Assembly: GCF_016908195.1 (NCBI RefSeq) | Contig: NZ_JAFBDK010000002.1 | Span: 124,001-188,000, forward strand | Reading direction: 5' to 3' | Source: Jeotgalibacillus terrae | Lineage (GTDB): Bacteria > Bacillota > Bacilli > Bacillales > Jeotgalibacillaceae | DNA: 64,000 nucleotides | Part shown: one piece after another, positions 7,973 to 17,142 of the stretch | Layout: the number at the start of each line of letters is the position of its first letter | Position numbering within the stretch: the stretch's first letter is position 1 | Program-made: the position numbers and the translations under genes | The notes under the pieces: model-generated | Seen by the model: only the letters and a program-made list of their open reading frames with translations | What the model was told of the DNA's origin: nothing | Databases searched by the model: none

Positions 7973-10072
7973 TTATGGTCTGACACGCACGTCGCCATAT
8001 TCACACTTCCCGCCTTTTGCCATTGACAGGCCAAACATTCCATGAGCGAAGCGATCATCCTGATGCTCAAGGATTTTTTCACCGTTTATTGAAAATTGGA
8101 TAACTGCTCCACGGATTTCAACTTCAAAAAGGTATTCCCGATCATGCTCCCAGTGATATTCAACAGTCTTCAATGTTTGAAGGCCAAAATCATTTATTTG
8201 AAGAGCAACTTTTCCTTCACCTGCAAACCCGGCCTGGTAATACTTTTGAGTTCCAAGCGCATGAAAAATAAGTGCGTGATGTGTTCCTGAAAGTGGTTTT
8301 AACTGAGATGAAATCATACCATCCCTCATATAGTAATGTCCTGAGAAGGAAGCACAATCTGTATCACTTTCGGCAGTCATTCTGTCATTTTCCAGTCCCC
8401 ATTGTCCTCTATGATGAGCAAACGGTGTCACACTCATAAATTCAACAGTTTGCTTGGCAAAGTCTATTTCGTAATCTCCTGATCCATGAATATGAAATTC
8501 ATCTAAGAAGATTTTTCCGAAAGCACGATTATCTCTTGGAGATGGGCTTTTGATCGCAATTCCGACTTCCTCTGCAAAAGATCCGTATGTATCAGGGATT
8601 TTAAAACTAATTGTATTCCATTCTTCATTATGAAGAAGAATTGTTTCAAGTTCTGTCACTTCTTTTGTAAATGTGTTACGAATATATGGAATGACATAAA
8701 TTTCTTTTCCCCGATACTGCTCTAAGTATAATTTCGCTGAAACAGTCTGTCCGCTGTATGCTTTAGGGGCAAATACAGGTTTATATTTTTCATCATTAAA
8801 TGATTCTCTACGGTAAAATGTCTGATAGTAAACATGGCTCTTTTCACCTTCAAGCATACGATCAATGAAAATTTCCAATGAACCCTCTGATTGATAACCG
8901 ATTTTATCATTCGGTTTCAGAATAGTTTTAAACGGAAGGTCTGTTTTAAAGCCATGAGTTGCACCCGGAAGTGAAAAATCAAAGTAAACCTCTTCTTCTT
9001 TGTAGCCCCTTACCAGTTCCTCTGGCGGAGCGTGATCTGAGACACGATATCCTAATAAAACGAGCGACTTAACGAATGTTGGAATATCTAAAATATTTAA
9101 GTAACCGGAGACACTTGAAGTTACAATGAAATCATTAATTGGCTCTCTATACTTTTTCTCAACCCCACTAATTCCAGTGAACGTACCCACGATTGAACCG
9201 ACATTTCCAGCATTACAGTCTGTATCCCAGCCACATGCAGTGGCAATTTCAATCGTTTTCGACAGATCTCCCTCTCCATATACAAGTGCCAGCACGCATA
9301 CTCCGGCATTTGGGATGATATGACACACACCAGTATATTTATCGTACCCCCATTCATCTTCCAAATACTGACGGCAAGCCCAGAAGTCATCAGGATTTTG
9401 CTGATGAAACTCAAGCACTGCATGAACAACTTTAGCGTATGTAGAGTTTGAAGGAATTTCTTTCAATGCACGTTCAATTACTTCTTTAATTGTATCCGCT
9501 GAGTACGCTGCTGCAATACCTGCAGCAATAAACCTTGCTCCGTACAAACCATTTTTATCGTGAGAAACGCTCGCAGCTTTTTCAGCATAATCAGCTGCTT
9601 TTTCAGGCTTATCAGGGAACAGCCAACCCCATGTATCAATAAAAATCTGACCGCCAATCTGTTCAGCCATAATGATCCCGTTTGTTTCTGCTGAACCTGA
9701 CTCTGGTGCATGCATTCCTTTTATGAGGTTAAGGTAAGCGGTATGCTCTGTGCTGATCCCATCTCCACCCCACCAGAACATGCCTATACCTTCTCTGGAG
9801 TAATTCAACCATGCTCTTGCTACATCCTGGGCTTCCATTTCCCGATCTGTGGCATCGTCCAGCAATGCCCTCATAAAAAATACTGGCCCGTTTGCATCGT
9901 CGTCTGCAGAAAAAACTTCATAGTCTTTTACATACCCATCAAGTTCACCATACACATCTTTAATCATTTCAGGTGTCCATTCAGTTGGTTCAACAGGTGC
10001 GCCAAGTCTGATGCCCGCATTCATCCCAAGGAATCCAGCATATGTTTTTTCTATATAATCATTTGGAATCAC
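7973..10072 (-). CDS. ADP-ribosylglycohydrolase-family protein with C-terminal beta-sandwich domains
   Basis: 699 residues, about twice the family norm. Residues 1-330 are an ADP-ribosylglycohydrolase (DraG/ARH) fold: the metal ligands appear in FSADDDANGP near residue 55 and in GWDTDCNAGNVGSIVG near residue 285. The usual GDxxGxPxE motif is altered to GMNAGIRLGAPVEP. The remainder looks like two beta-sandwich modules; the last (FAHHRGQWGLE to the end) resembles a LamG/DUF1080-like sugar-binding fold. There is no signal peptide, so it acts in the cytoplasm on imported substrate. The GTG start has AGGAGG 7 bases upstream. It follows a canonical family member by 15 bases. The bond cleaved is probably an N- or O-glycosidic ribose linkage, inferred from family and from the ribokinase in the operon. 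Confidence 0.85.
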   Translation of the reverse strand: MIPNDYIEKTYAGFLGMNAGIRLGAPVEPTEWTPEMIKDVYGELDGYVKDYEVFSADDDANGPVFFMRALLDDATDREMEAQDVARAWLNYSREGIGMFWWGGDGISTEHTAYLNLIKGMHAPESGSAETNGIIMAEQIGGQIFIDTWGWLFPDKPEKAADYAEKAASVSHDKNGLYGARFIAAGIAAAYSADTIKEVIERALKEIPSNSTYAKVVHAVLEFHQQNPDDFWACRQYLEDEWGYDKYTGVCHIIPNAGVCVLALVYGEGDLSKTIEIATACGWDTDCNAGNVGSIVGTFTGISGVEKKYREPINDFIVTSSVSGYLNILDIPTFVKSLVLLGYRVSDHAPPEELVRGYKEEEVYFDFSLPGATHGFKTDLPFKTILKPNDKIGYQSEGSLEIFIDRMLEGEKSHVYYQTFYRRESFNDEKYKPVFAPKAYSGQTVSAKLYLEQYRGKEIYVIPYIRNTFTKEVTELETILLHNEEWNTISFKIPDTYGSFAEEVGIAIKSPSPRDNRAFGKIFLDEFHIHGSGDYEIDFAKQTVEFMSVTPFAHHRGQWGLENDRMTAESDTDCASFSGHYYMRDGMISSQLKPLSGTHHALIFHALGTQKYYQAGFAGEGKVALQINDFGLQTLKTVEYHWEHDREYLFEVEIRGAVIQFSINGEKILEHQDDRFAHGMFGLSMAKGGKCEYGDVRVRP

Positions 10073-10087
10073 TTAAAACCCTCCTGC

Positions 10088-11239
10088 CTATCCTATAATT
10101 TGGTTCATGATATTCATCCTGTTAAGATCCTCTTTTATAATATGAATTGCTGTTTCGCTGAACTGCTCAGTAATGTGGTTAAAATCAAGACGGTTCGTTT
10201 TTTCCAATAAGGCAATATCTTCATCTTTAATCACAGAATGTCCATACATTGCACCTAAGATCACGCCTGCCATTACCCCGATTGAATCTGTGTCACGACC
10301 GGAATTAATTCCGTCATATATTGATTGATAGAATTCCCCATCATTTATCAATATGAAGCCTAATGCAAAAGGCAACTCCTCAATAGAACCGAGGCGGCTC
10401 GGCGTATAATGATCGGATGGTAAACCAACTTTATCTATATGACGGGAAACATCATCTCCCATCGGTGAGTATTGGAGTATTGCCTGTTGAAATGCTTCTA
10501 CCGTTTCATCCATAGAAGCGCTTTTTTCTTTCATTTTTTTAGCTGCCTCAGTAACTGCTATAATTGCACCTTTAGTTCCGTCCTTTGCAAATGCAATTGC
10601 TGTTTGAATAATATCTTCTATAGTTACTTCAGGCTCAAATGCCTTTGCCACACAAGCAGCTAGAACACCCGCTGCTTCAAGTCCATAGCTTGTCTGGTGT
10701 CCCATAGCGAATAGAATTGCTTCATCATATGCTGCCTTTGGATTTCCTGCATTTACAATTCCAATAGGGGCTATATACATAGCAGCCCCACAATTAATCA
10801 TATTGCCATAGCCACCTTCACGAGGCTCACAGTTCGCTAATGTATGACGCAAAAAAATATATTTTTCCGGATAAAAGAGACGTTCTATGATTTTATCTTC
10901 CCGATCAAATTCCGGAATATATGTATCGCGAAAAGCAATTTCTTTAACGAATTCATTTGCCATATCATATGCATCAAGGTGTCTTTTTTCAATGTTGTAC
11001 ACATTGCATAAGGCTAATGTCATTAATGTATCATCTGTCACAATTCCATTTCCGCGTTTCTTCCCTTTGTGAGCATCATAACCCATATTCTCTTTGTACC
11101 ACTTAGTCTGGAGGCTCTCGACTTTTCCATAACGTTCCTTTATTTCAGTATAACTGAGCTTTTCAACAGGAGCGCCGAGTGCATCACCCAGCGCCGTTGA
11201 AATCAGAGCTCCTTTCACTCGATCTTTAAATGTCAGCAT
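10088..11239 (-). CDS. ADP-ribosylglycohydrolase-family hydrolase
   Basis: 383 residues with the complete family pattern: GALISTALGDALGAPVEK at residues 10-27, the metal-binding VTDDTLMT near residue 70, and GRDTDSIGVMAGVILGA near residue 315. Family members remove ADP-ribose or ribose-like groups from proteins or small molecules using two Mg2+ ions. Here the neighbours (sugar ABC transporter, ribokinase) favour a small-molecule catabolic substrate over a regulatory protein target. It is cytoplasmic. It lies 12 bases after the binding-protein gene and 15 bases before the longer paralogue, so the two enzymes are co-expressed and may act in sequence or on different anomers or side groups. Confidence 0.9.
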   Translation of the reverse strand: MLTFKDRVKGALISTALGDALGAPVEKLSYTEIKERYGKVESLQTKWYKENMGYDAHKGKKRGNGIVTDDTLMTLALCNVYNIEKRHLDAYDMANEFVKEIAFRDTYIPEFDREDKIIERLFYPEKYIFLRHTLANCEPREGGYGNMINCGAAMYIAPIGIVNAGNPKAAYDEAILFAMGHQTSYGLEAAGVLAACVAKAFEPEVTIEDIIQTAIAFAKDGTKGAIIAVTEAAKKMKEKSASMDETVEAFQQAILQYSPMGDDVSRHIDKVGLPSDHYTPSRLGSIEELPFALGFILINDGEFYQSIYDGINSGRDTDSIGVMAGVILGAMYGHSVIKDEDIALLEKTNRLDFNHITEQFSETAIHIIKEDLNRMNIMNQIIG

Positions 11240-11251
11240 ATTAACGATCCC

Positions 11252-12706
11252 CTATTCTATTTTTTCATTTGCCAGTTCAGTTAGTTCAGTACCACCTGCT
11301 GCATACCATTCATCTACAAAGTCATCAAATGCTTCAATTGGTAATTTTCCTGTGATAATATCAGCTGAATATTCTCTGTATAGATTCTCCATTGCATCCC
11401 ACTGTGAAACGAATTCCTGTGGTAGGATAAAAGCATTGTCTTCTGCGAAGTATTCATTTGCAAGTTGCATTGATTCATTAGCTGGTTCACTCAGCATTGG
11501 TGTTTCTTCACTGATTGGCATAGAGAATTCTGCATTTACAGGCTCCCAATAACGTGAATACCAATCAGAATAGTACGCATCAGTCAGCTCAATTTGATCA
11601 TTTGCCACTTCATGATGTTCACCTTCAAAACCAAGGCGGTCCAGTTCCTGCCCTTCTGGACTTGCAAGATAATCCAGCACTTCAAAGACTAAATCTTTAT
11701 TAGGAGATGTGGCAGATATCGCAAGACCTCGTGATTCCTTTGTGATATCAGATGCACCAAATCCCTGATACTCTCCTTTTGCTGGAGGAAGTACTACCAA
11801 TTCAGCTTCTTCACCGTTCACTTCTTTAACTCTGCTGTTATAGAAATCAATAACCTTACCATTTGTCCCAACGATTAATCCGGCTTTACCGTCATAGAAT
11901 GCATCTTCTTTGGTATCCCACTGTTTTGTTAAATACTGATTATCAAGCAATCCTTCTTCATAGAGTTCTTTATAAAATGCAAGTTTTTCTTTTTCTTTTT
12001 CTGATACTTTACTGAATACATAACCATCATCAGTTTCGAGCCATGACTGATTAATGCCAAAAGCATTCTCAAAAATATAATCCAACTCACTGATGTCACC
12101 TGCTACAGTCACAGCATATTCAGCGTTTCCTTCTTGCACAAGATCCTCAAAGAACGCTTTGTAGTTATCGATTGTTGGATCAGCTAACAGTGCTTCAGAT
12201 GAAGGCAGACTGTTCATGATATCTCCACGCACCACTGGCACTTTATAATCGATCGGCTTAACCCATAGAAGATAAGGATAGTTATTCAGTCTCAATTCAT
12301 TGTGAGGCTGCAATATATCTTTCAGATTCTCTGATTCTTCAATGTAAGGACGCAGGTCCTCCAACAAATCCTGATTGGCAATTTGCTGGTCTCCACCCTG
12401 GAAATAAATCAAATCAGGAATTTCACCACTATTTAATAATAAACTTAATTTTTCTGCATAATCTCCCTGTGCTACTTCAACTAACTCAAATTGAACATCA
12501 AGATCTTTGTCTTCAGCCAGTTTTTCAGAAAGCGTTTCATAATACTTCACTGCCTGATCATTTGATGGACCATCATCTTTATATGCTACCTTAAGAATTG
12601 TTTTTCCATCTTCCGTAGTTTCTGATTGCTGCTCATCATCCGCACTACACGCTGCTAACGCACTGACTGCTACCCCTGCAATTAATAACCGTTTAAATTT
12701 CTCCAT
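11252..12706 (-). CDS. Extracellular solute-binding lipoprotein (sugar-type ABC importer)
   Basis: 484 residues. The start at 12706 (MEKFKRLL) has GGAGG 9 bases upstream. A lipoprotein signal with lipobox ALAAC places Cys near residue 19, so the mature protein is membrane-anchored outside the cell. The body matches large CUT1-type substrate-binding proteins (LplA/YtcQ class) that work with LplB- and LplC-like permeases, and two such permease genes precede it. The substrate is unknown; the operon enzymes suggest a ribosylated or oligosaccharide-like compound. No ATPase gene is in the operon, so a shared MsmX-type ATPase encoded elsewhere is expected. Confidence 0.88.
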   Translation of the reverse strand: MEKFKRLLIAGVAVSALAACSADDEQQSETTEDGKTILKVAYKDDGPSNDQAVKYYETLSEKLAEDKDLDVQFELVEVAQGDYAEKLSLLLNSGEIPDLIYFQGGDQQIANQDLLEDLRPYIEESENLKDILQPHNELRLNNYPYLLWVKPIDYKVPVVRGDIMNSLPSSEALLADPTIDNYKAFFEDLVQEGNAEYAVTVAGDISELDYIFENAFGINQSWLETDDGYVFSKVSEKEKEKLAFYKELYEEGLLDNQYLTKQWDTKEDAFYDGKAGLIVGTNGKVIDFYNSRVKEVNGEEAELVVLPPAKGEYQGFGASDITKESRGLAISATSPNKDLVFEVLDYLASPEGQELDRLGFEGEHHEVANDQIELTDAYYSDWYSRYWEPVNAEFSMPISEETPMLSEPANESMQLANEYFAEDNAFILPQEFVSQWDAMENLYREYSADIITGKLPIEAFDDFVDEWYAAGGTELTELANEKIE

Positions 12707-12784
12707 CCTCATAGACCTCCAATAATTTATATTTTTTAATGCAAAGACTAATGACTGACCCAACCCATTTAAATTGTTATAAAA

Positions 12785-13660
12785 TCAATCCTTCTCCCCG
12801 CCGTCCATTGTTCCTTTAGTAAAGTACTTCAGGATTAATGGATATAGCAAAAGTAAAGGAACGACAGCAATAATGATGGTACTTGCCTGTAGTGAACCAA
12901 AGTCCAGGCTGGCTAATAATTCTGCAGACATATCCGTGCCTGCTAGCATTGTCGTATTATCCTGAGTAACAACGAATTGTCTTAACACAACCTGCAGCGG
13001 CCACTTACCCGGATCTGTCAGATAAATTGTGGCACGGAAATATTCATTCCAGTGATAAACGCCATAAAACAAAGTAAGTGTTGCCAGGGCAGGTTTAGAA
13101 AGTGGCAATACGATTTTCGCAAAAATCTGCAAATGTCCTGCCCCATCGATTCTTGCAGCTTCTATCAGACTTTCAGGAATCTCCTGGAAAAAACGCATAA
13201 GAATAAACAAGTAATATACATTAATTGCTTTATATAGGATTAAGGATGCATATGTATCTAATAATCCCAAGTTTTTAACTAACAAATACTCTGTAATCAT
13301 TGATGGTTCGAATACCATAATTGCTATAAGAAAAATCAGCACGACATTTTTACCTACAAAGTTAGTTCGTGCCAGGACATAAGCTGTTAAAGCAGTTAAA
13401 GTCAGATTCACTAACGTACCTACAATTGTGATGAATACTGAATTACCAATACTTTTTAAAATCAACGGATTTGATAGAATAATTTCATAGTTAATGAGCG
13501 AGAACCCTTTTGGTAAAATGCCGAGCCCTGATAATTCATTCACTCGTTCCGGAGATGAAAAAGACAAAGCAAGTAAGTTCAGCAGTGGAATCAGTACAGC
13601 CAGAGAAACAAAAAACAAAATGGTGTATATAACGGTCCTTGACCAGTTCATTCGTCTCAT
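12785..13660 (-). CDS. ABC transporter permease, LplC-like
   Basis: 291 residues from the preferred ATG at 13660, which has GGAGGGG 5 bases upstream; an ATG 24 bases earlier lacks a good site. Six membrane helices are expected, and the EAA loop that contacts the ATPase reads EAARIDGAGHLQIFAKIVLP. It belongs to the CUT1 family of carbohydrate permeases and pairs with the permease encoded just before it. Confidence 0.88.
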   Translation of the reverse strand: MRRMNWSRTVIYTILFFVSLAVLIPLLNLLALSFSSPERVNELSGLGILPKGFSLINYEIILSNPLILKSIGNSVFITIVGTLVNLTLTALTAYVLARTNFVGKNVVLIFLIAIMVFEPSMITEYLLVKNLGLLDTYASLILYKAINVYYLFILMRFFQEIPESLIEAARIDGAGHLQIFAKIVLPLSKPALATLTLFYGVYHWNEYFRATIYLTDPGKWPLQVVLRQFVVTQDNTTMLAGTDMSAELLASLDFGSLQASTIIIAVVPLLLLYPLILKYFTKGTMDGGEKD

Positions 13661-13673
13661 GTTAACCCCTCCA

Positions 13674-14567
13674 TTACCAGACACCTTTTCCTGTGAAACG
13701 TTTAGACAGGAAGTGCGTGCCCAAGATCAGAACCAAACCAATTACACCTTTGAATAAGCTGGCTGCTGTTGCATAAGAATATTGCCCGTTTAGAAGTCCA
13801 ATTCTGTATACATACGTATCAAGAATATCAATTTTGCTGATAACTGAATCATTCATTAAGTTGAACACCTGATCGAAGCCGGCATTCATAAAAAATCCAA
13901 GGTTTAAAATGAAAACGGTTACAACTGTAGTTGCAAGAGCTGGCAGCGTGATGTGTCTCATCTGCTGTAATGTACTTGCACCGTCCAGCTTCGCCGCTTC
14001 ATACAATGAAGGGCTTATTCTCATAATCGCTGCGATGTATAAGATACTGTCCCACCCTGCACTGCGCCACATTTCTGAAAATACAAGTACCCATCTGATG
14101 TGGTCTTTACTAGTCATAAAGTCAATGCTTGGCAGCTGGAAGAAATTACGGATTATGTTTATGCCTCCATCAGGATTTAAAAAACTGATCCAAATACCAG
14201 CGATCACGACCCAGGATAGAAAGTGTGGTAAATAAGATATTGATTGTACATACTTTCTATACGGTCCTGATCGGACTTCATTAATCAATAGCGAGAGAAT
14301 AATAGGGATTGGAAAGATAAATATGATCTTCATCGTACTGATGATAACTGTATTTTGAAGAACATCCATAAATGCAGGGGAACTGAATAAAACTTTGAAG
14401 TGCTCCAGTCCGGCCCACGTATTTTCATCAATGATTCTGTAATTTTCGAAAGCTAATTTCATCTCATAGATTGGAATAACATGAAATATCACAAAATATG
14501 TGATTCCGGGAGCTAGCATTAAATATAAGATCCAATCTTCCCGCATTTTCTTTAATGTGGAATTCAA
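13674..14567 (-). CDS. ABC transporter permease, LplB-like
   Basis: 297 residues using the TTG start at 14567, which has AGGGGTGA 7 bases upstream; longer in-frame starts overlap the ribokinase gene. Membrane helices are visible from residue 15 (WILYLMLAPGITYFVIFHVIP), and the EAA loop is EAAKLDGASTLQQMRHITLP. It is a CUT1 inner-membrane subunit, with the LplC-like partner 13 bases downstream and the binding protein after that. Confidence 0.88.
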   Translation of the reverse strand: MNSTLKKMREDWILYLMLAPGITYFVIFHVIPIYEMKLAFENYRIIDENTWAGLEHFKVLFSSPAFMDVLQNTVIISTMKIIFIFPIPIILSLLINEVRSGPYRKYVQSISYLPHFLSWVVIAGIWISFLNPDGGINIIRNFFQLPSIDFMTSKDHIRWVLVFSEMWRSAGWDSILYIAAIMRISPSLYEAAKLDGASTLQQMRHITLPALATTVVTVFILNLGFFMNAGFDQVFNLMNDSVISKIDILDTYVYRIGLLNGQYSYATAASLFKGVIGLVLILGTHFLSKRFTGKGVW

Positions 14568-14574
14568 AGTAGAC

Positions 14575-15465
14575 TCACCCCTCTTGTAAGAGCTCTTCCA
14601 TCTCATATTTATACGGCATACCTGACTGCGCACCTTTTTTTGTTACAGCCAGACTGCCTGCAAAAATTCCATACCGTAAACACTCTTCAAAGGGTTTCCC
14701 TTCCGCCAAAGCTACTGCGAAAGCTCCGGTAAATGTATCCCCAGCCCCTGTTGTATCAACAGCTTCAGCCATTCTTGCAGAAAGCCTGATCACACGTTCT
14801 CCATTATGGTATTTCACGCCATTTTTCCCACATGTCATAATTAATTTTTGCGGATATTCGGCCATGATTTGCTCTTCATTACTGCTATGACTGATCACTT
14901 CCTGCACTTCGTATTCATTCGGTGTCAGATAACTGATTTTCGATAAAACATCCTCGGGAAGTTTGACTGCAGGTGCAGGATCAAGAATAATTGTTTTTCC
15001 CTCTTTATGTAAAAGCGGAATTAAATACTCAAGCATACTTATCGGCGTCTCTAATTGAAATAGGAAAATATCATAATTCATCAACTGGTCTTTAACTTGT
15101 TTGGTGTAAAGCCCATTTGTATATTGGTTAGCGCCTGGTGTAATAATAATTCTGTTATCGCCTTTATATAATTGAATAAAAGCCGCACCTGTTGATACCC
15201 CGTCAACAATATTCAAGTGCTCAATATTAACGTTTTCTGCTTTAAAATGATTAAGTAAAACTTGTTTTTGTTCATCATTACCTATTGAGCCAAATAGCGT
15301 GACATCTCCTCCAAGTCTGGAAGCTGCTACTGCCTGATTAGCACCTTTACCCCCAAAATTCATAAAAAAATTATCTCCAAAGACCGTTTCTCCGAATTTT
15401 GGCAGCGTACTACATTCTACAAAATAATCGATATTAATACTGCCGATTACAGCAATTTTTTTCAT
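14575..15465 (-). CDS. rbsK: Ribokinase (PfkB family)
   Basis: 296 residues; phosphorylates D-ribose to ribose 5-phosphate with ATP. The N-terminal MKKIAVIGSINIDYFVE and the first PfkB signature GGKGANQAVAASRLGG are ribokinase-like. The second signature DTTGAGDTFTGAFAVAL contains the catalytic Asp of GAGD. The start at 15465 has GAGGAG 7 bases upstream, overlapping the stop of the preceding gene. A kinase for another pentose or nucleoside cannot be excluded, but together with the ADP-ribosylglycohydrolases it suggests that ribose is released from the imported substrate and fed to the pentose phosphate pathway. Confidence 0.85.
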   Translation of the reverse strand: MKKIAVIGSINIDYFVECSTLPKFGETVFGDNFFMNFGGKGANQAVAASRLGGDVTLFGSIGNDEQKQVLLNHFKAENVNIEHLNIVDGVSTGAAFIQLYKGDNRIIITPGANQYTNGLYTKQVKDQLMNYDIFLFQLETPISMLEYLIPLLHKEGKTIILDPAPAVKLPEDVLSKISYLTPNEYEVQEVISHSSNEEQIMAEYPQKLIMTCGKNGVKYHNGERVIRLSARMAEAVDTTGAGDTFTGAFAVALAEGKPFEECLRYGIFAGSLAVTKKGAQSGMPYKYEMEELLQEG

Positions 15466-15469
15466 AGCT

Positions 15470-15784
15470 CTACTCCTCAACTTCAATATTCATTAATGGG
15501 GCATGCTGCTGAGCACCGTAAACATCCCGATCTCCCGCACTTCCAGAAGAAATATCTCTTGCTATTGTGATCTTAATGCCCAATGCAGGATCAAAATAGA
15601 CAAAGTGATGTACTTGATCTGGACTGATTTGATATAATTCAGCAATTTTATCTATTGTAAGAACATTTTGTTCTTTGAAATGCTGGTACTTGGCGGGATC
15701 ATCAAACAATATATCCAAAGTGACTTCAAATGGACCAGAATTTTTACTTCTGATTACTTTCGCATATTTAAACAATGCAGTCAT
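15470..15784 (-). CDS. DUF4387-family protein (AtuA-associated)
   Basis: 104 residues from the ATG at 15784, which overlaps the stop of the upstream AtuA-like gene by four bases (ATGA), a sign of translational coupling. The opening AKVIRSKNSGPFEVTLDILFDD and the closing GSAGDRDVYGAQQHAPL are typical of DUF4387 proteins, which often accompany AtuA/DUF1446 proteins and probably form a complex with them. No biochemical function is established that I know of. Confidence 0.8.
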   Translation of the reverse strand: MTALFKYAKVIRSKNSGPFEVTLDILFDDPAKYQHFKEQNVLTIDKIAELYQISPDQVHHFVYFDPALGIKITIARDISSGSAGDRDVYGAQQHAPLMNIEVEE

Positions 15785-17142
15785 TTTTTGTTCACTCCCA
15801 TCCATTCCGTTTTAAACGGATTAGCTTCAATTTCTAATAAATGATAAATGGAAAATTCATAAACCGGGCCGAACACCACATCACTAGGGGCAAATGGGAA
15901 AGCCAGATTGCCTGCTGTTGATTTTCTTCCTTCATAACCATAATGCAAGAAAGTAGATCTTAGGTTTGCACAAATTGAATTTGCCATCTCCTGAGTTACC
16001 GCCAGCACTTCAAACATAACGCCAACTTCGTGACCCCCGAATGTATCAGGCTCTTTATCTCCCATTACTGCGTTTTTACCGTAATGGTAAAAGTTAATCT
16101 GATAATCTGTTTCAGGAATCTCGCTAAAGTAACTTTTAACCTGTACCAATACTTCTTTTTCTACCTGATCCAACTTTTGCAACAAAAGTGGATCCCGAAC
16201 TCCGGCAATCACGAATGTTCTAAAAGAAGTCTGCCTTGCCCCTTCAAGTTTCACAAAGGTTTTAGTCGATTTTTTATACTGACTGTTTCTTACTTCAATG
16301 ACACCCGGACTTTTTTCAGTAAAGCTGCATTCTGATAAATCCAGTTCAAAACCAGGACCTTTCAACAGATATGGATGTTCTTTTTCATAAAATGTATGTG
16401 CAGCCACACTCGTCTTCGTACATGTTCTATCAGGATTAAGCGACTGTACCGTAAACGAATCCTGATAAATACTTCCTAAAATACTATCTTTCGTAGTTCC
16501 GGGCTCTGCACAAAGTGCACCACACTCAAGAATCTTACCCAGGTGATAGGACAGCCCCTCATTCATCCCGTGATAAATACCGATTGCCGCAAAAGGGGAC
16601 GGATCATATGCACGCCCGCAAATAATAATATCTGCACCTTCCCTCAGCGCGTCTACAATCGGCTCGTGACCCATCTGTGCTACGATCGATCGTGTTTCCA
16701 CGATCGCTTCTTCTGTAAGCTGAGGAATATTTTTTGATAAAGGCTTTATTTTGTTATCTGCAAGAGAATTGATAATACTCTCTTTCTCAAAGTCTGCCCA
16801 GATCACAGCTAGCTTTGCCTCGTACTTTTGCTCCCGTATAATTTCGTTCACAATGTCAATTGTTGCTTCAACATGCGGTCTTGCTCCAGCTCCACCCGCC
16901 GATCCGATAATGATCGGAATATTAGCTGGAATGCCTTTTTCAAACATATACTCAAGATCTTTTTTAACTGCCCGTTTACTAACAATTGACTGGCCTGCTC
17001 CAAGCTTATGAGGTCCAGCATCAGTTGATCCGGCATCCACAACGATACCGTGAACCTTTTGTTGAAATGCCCGTTCAAAAGATTCTCTCGGGTATCCGTA
17101 TCCAAGCATGCCATTTGGTGAAACGATATTGATAGCACTCAT
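15781..17142 (-). CDS. AtuA-like (DUF1446, acyclic terpene utilisation family) protein
   Basis: 453 residues, first gene of the operon. It matches the AtuA/DUF1446 family by its N-terminal glycine-rich region (DAGSTDAGPHKLGAG), IIIGSAGGAGARPH near residue 80 and the IICGRAYDPSPFAA stretch near residue 180. The family name comes from the Pseudomonas acyclic-terpene pathway, but its reaction is unclear, and members also occur in other catabolic clusters. Here no terpenoid or acyl-CoA genes adjoin, so a terpene role is doubtful. GGGGG lies 6 bases before the ATG. It is directly preceded by the operators and promoter at 17198-17287. Confidence 0.82.
   Translation of the reverse strand: MSAINIVSPNGMLGYGYPRESFERAFQQKVHGIVVDAGSTDAGPHKLGAGQSIVSKRAVKKDLEYMFEKGIPANIPIIIGSAGGAGARPHVEATIDIVNEIIREQKYEAKLAVIWADFEKESIINSLADNKIKPLSKNIPQLTEEAIVETRSIVAQMGHEPIVDALREGADIIICGRAYDPSPFAAIGIYHGMNEGLSYHLGKILECGALCAEPGTTKDSILGSIYQDSFTVQSLNPDRTCTKTSVAAHTFYEKEHPYLLKGPGFELDLSECSFTEKSPGVIEVRNSQYKKSTKTFVKLEGARQTSFRTFVIAGVRDPLLLQKLDQVEKEVLVQVKSYFSEIPETDYQINFYHYGKNAVMGDKEPDTFGGHEVGVMFEVLAVTQEMANSICANLRSTFLHYGYEGRKSTAGNLAFPFAPSDVVFGPVYEFSIYHLLEIEANPFKTEWMGVNKK

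Noticed and set aside
9710-10210. 166-codon plus-strand ORF opposite the ADP-ribosylglycohydrolase genes
   Set aside because: It spans the junction of two clear minus-strand genes and has no family pattern; a shadow frame.
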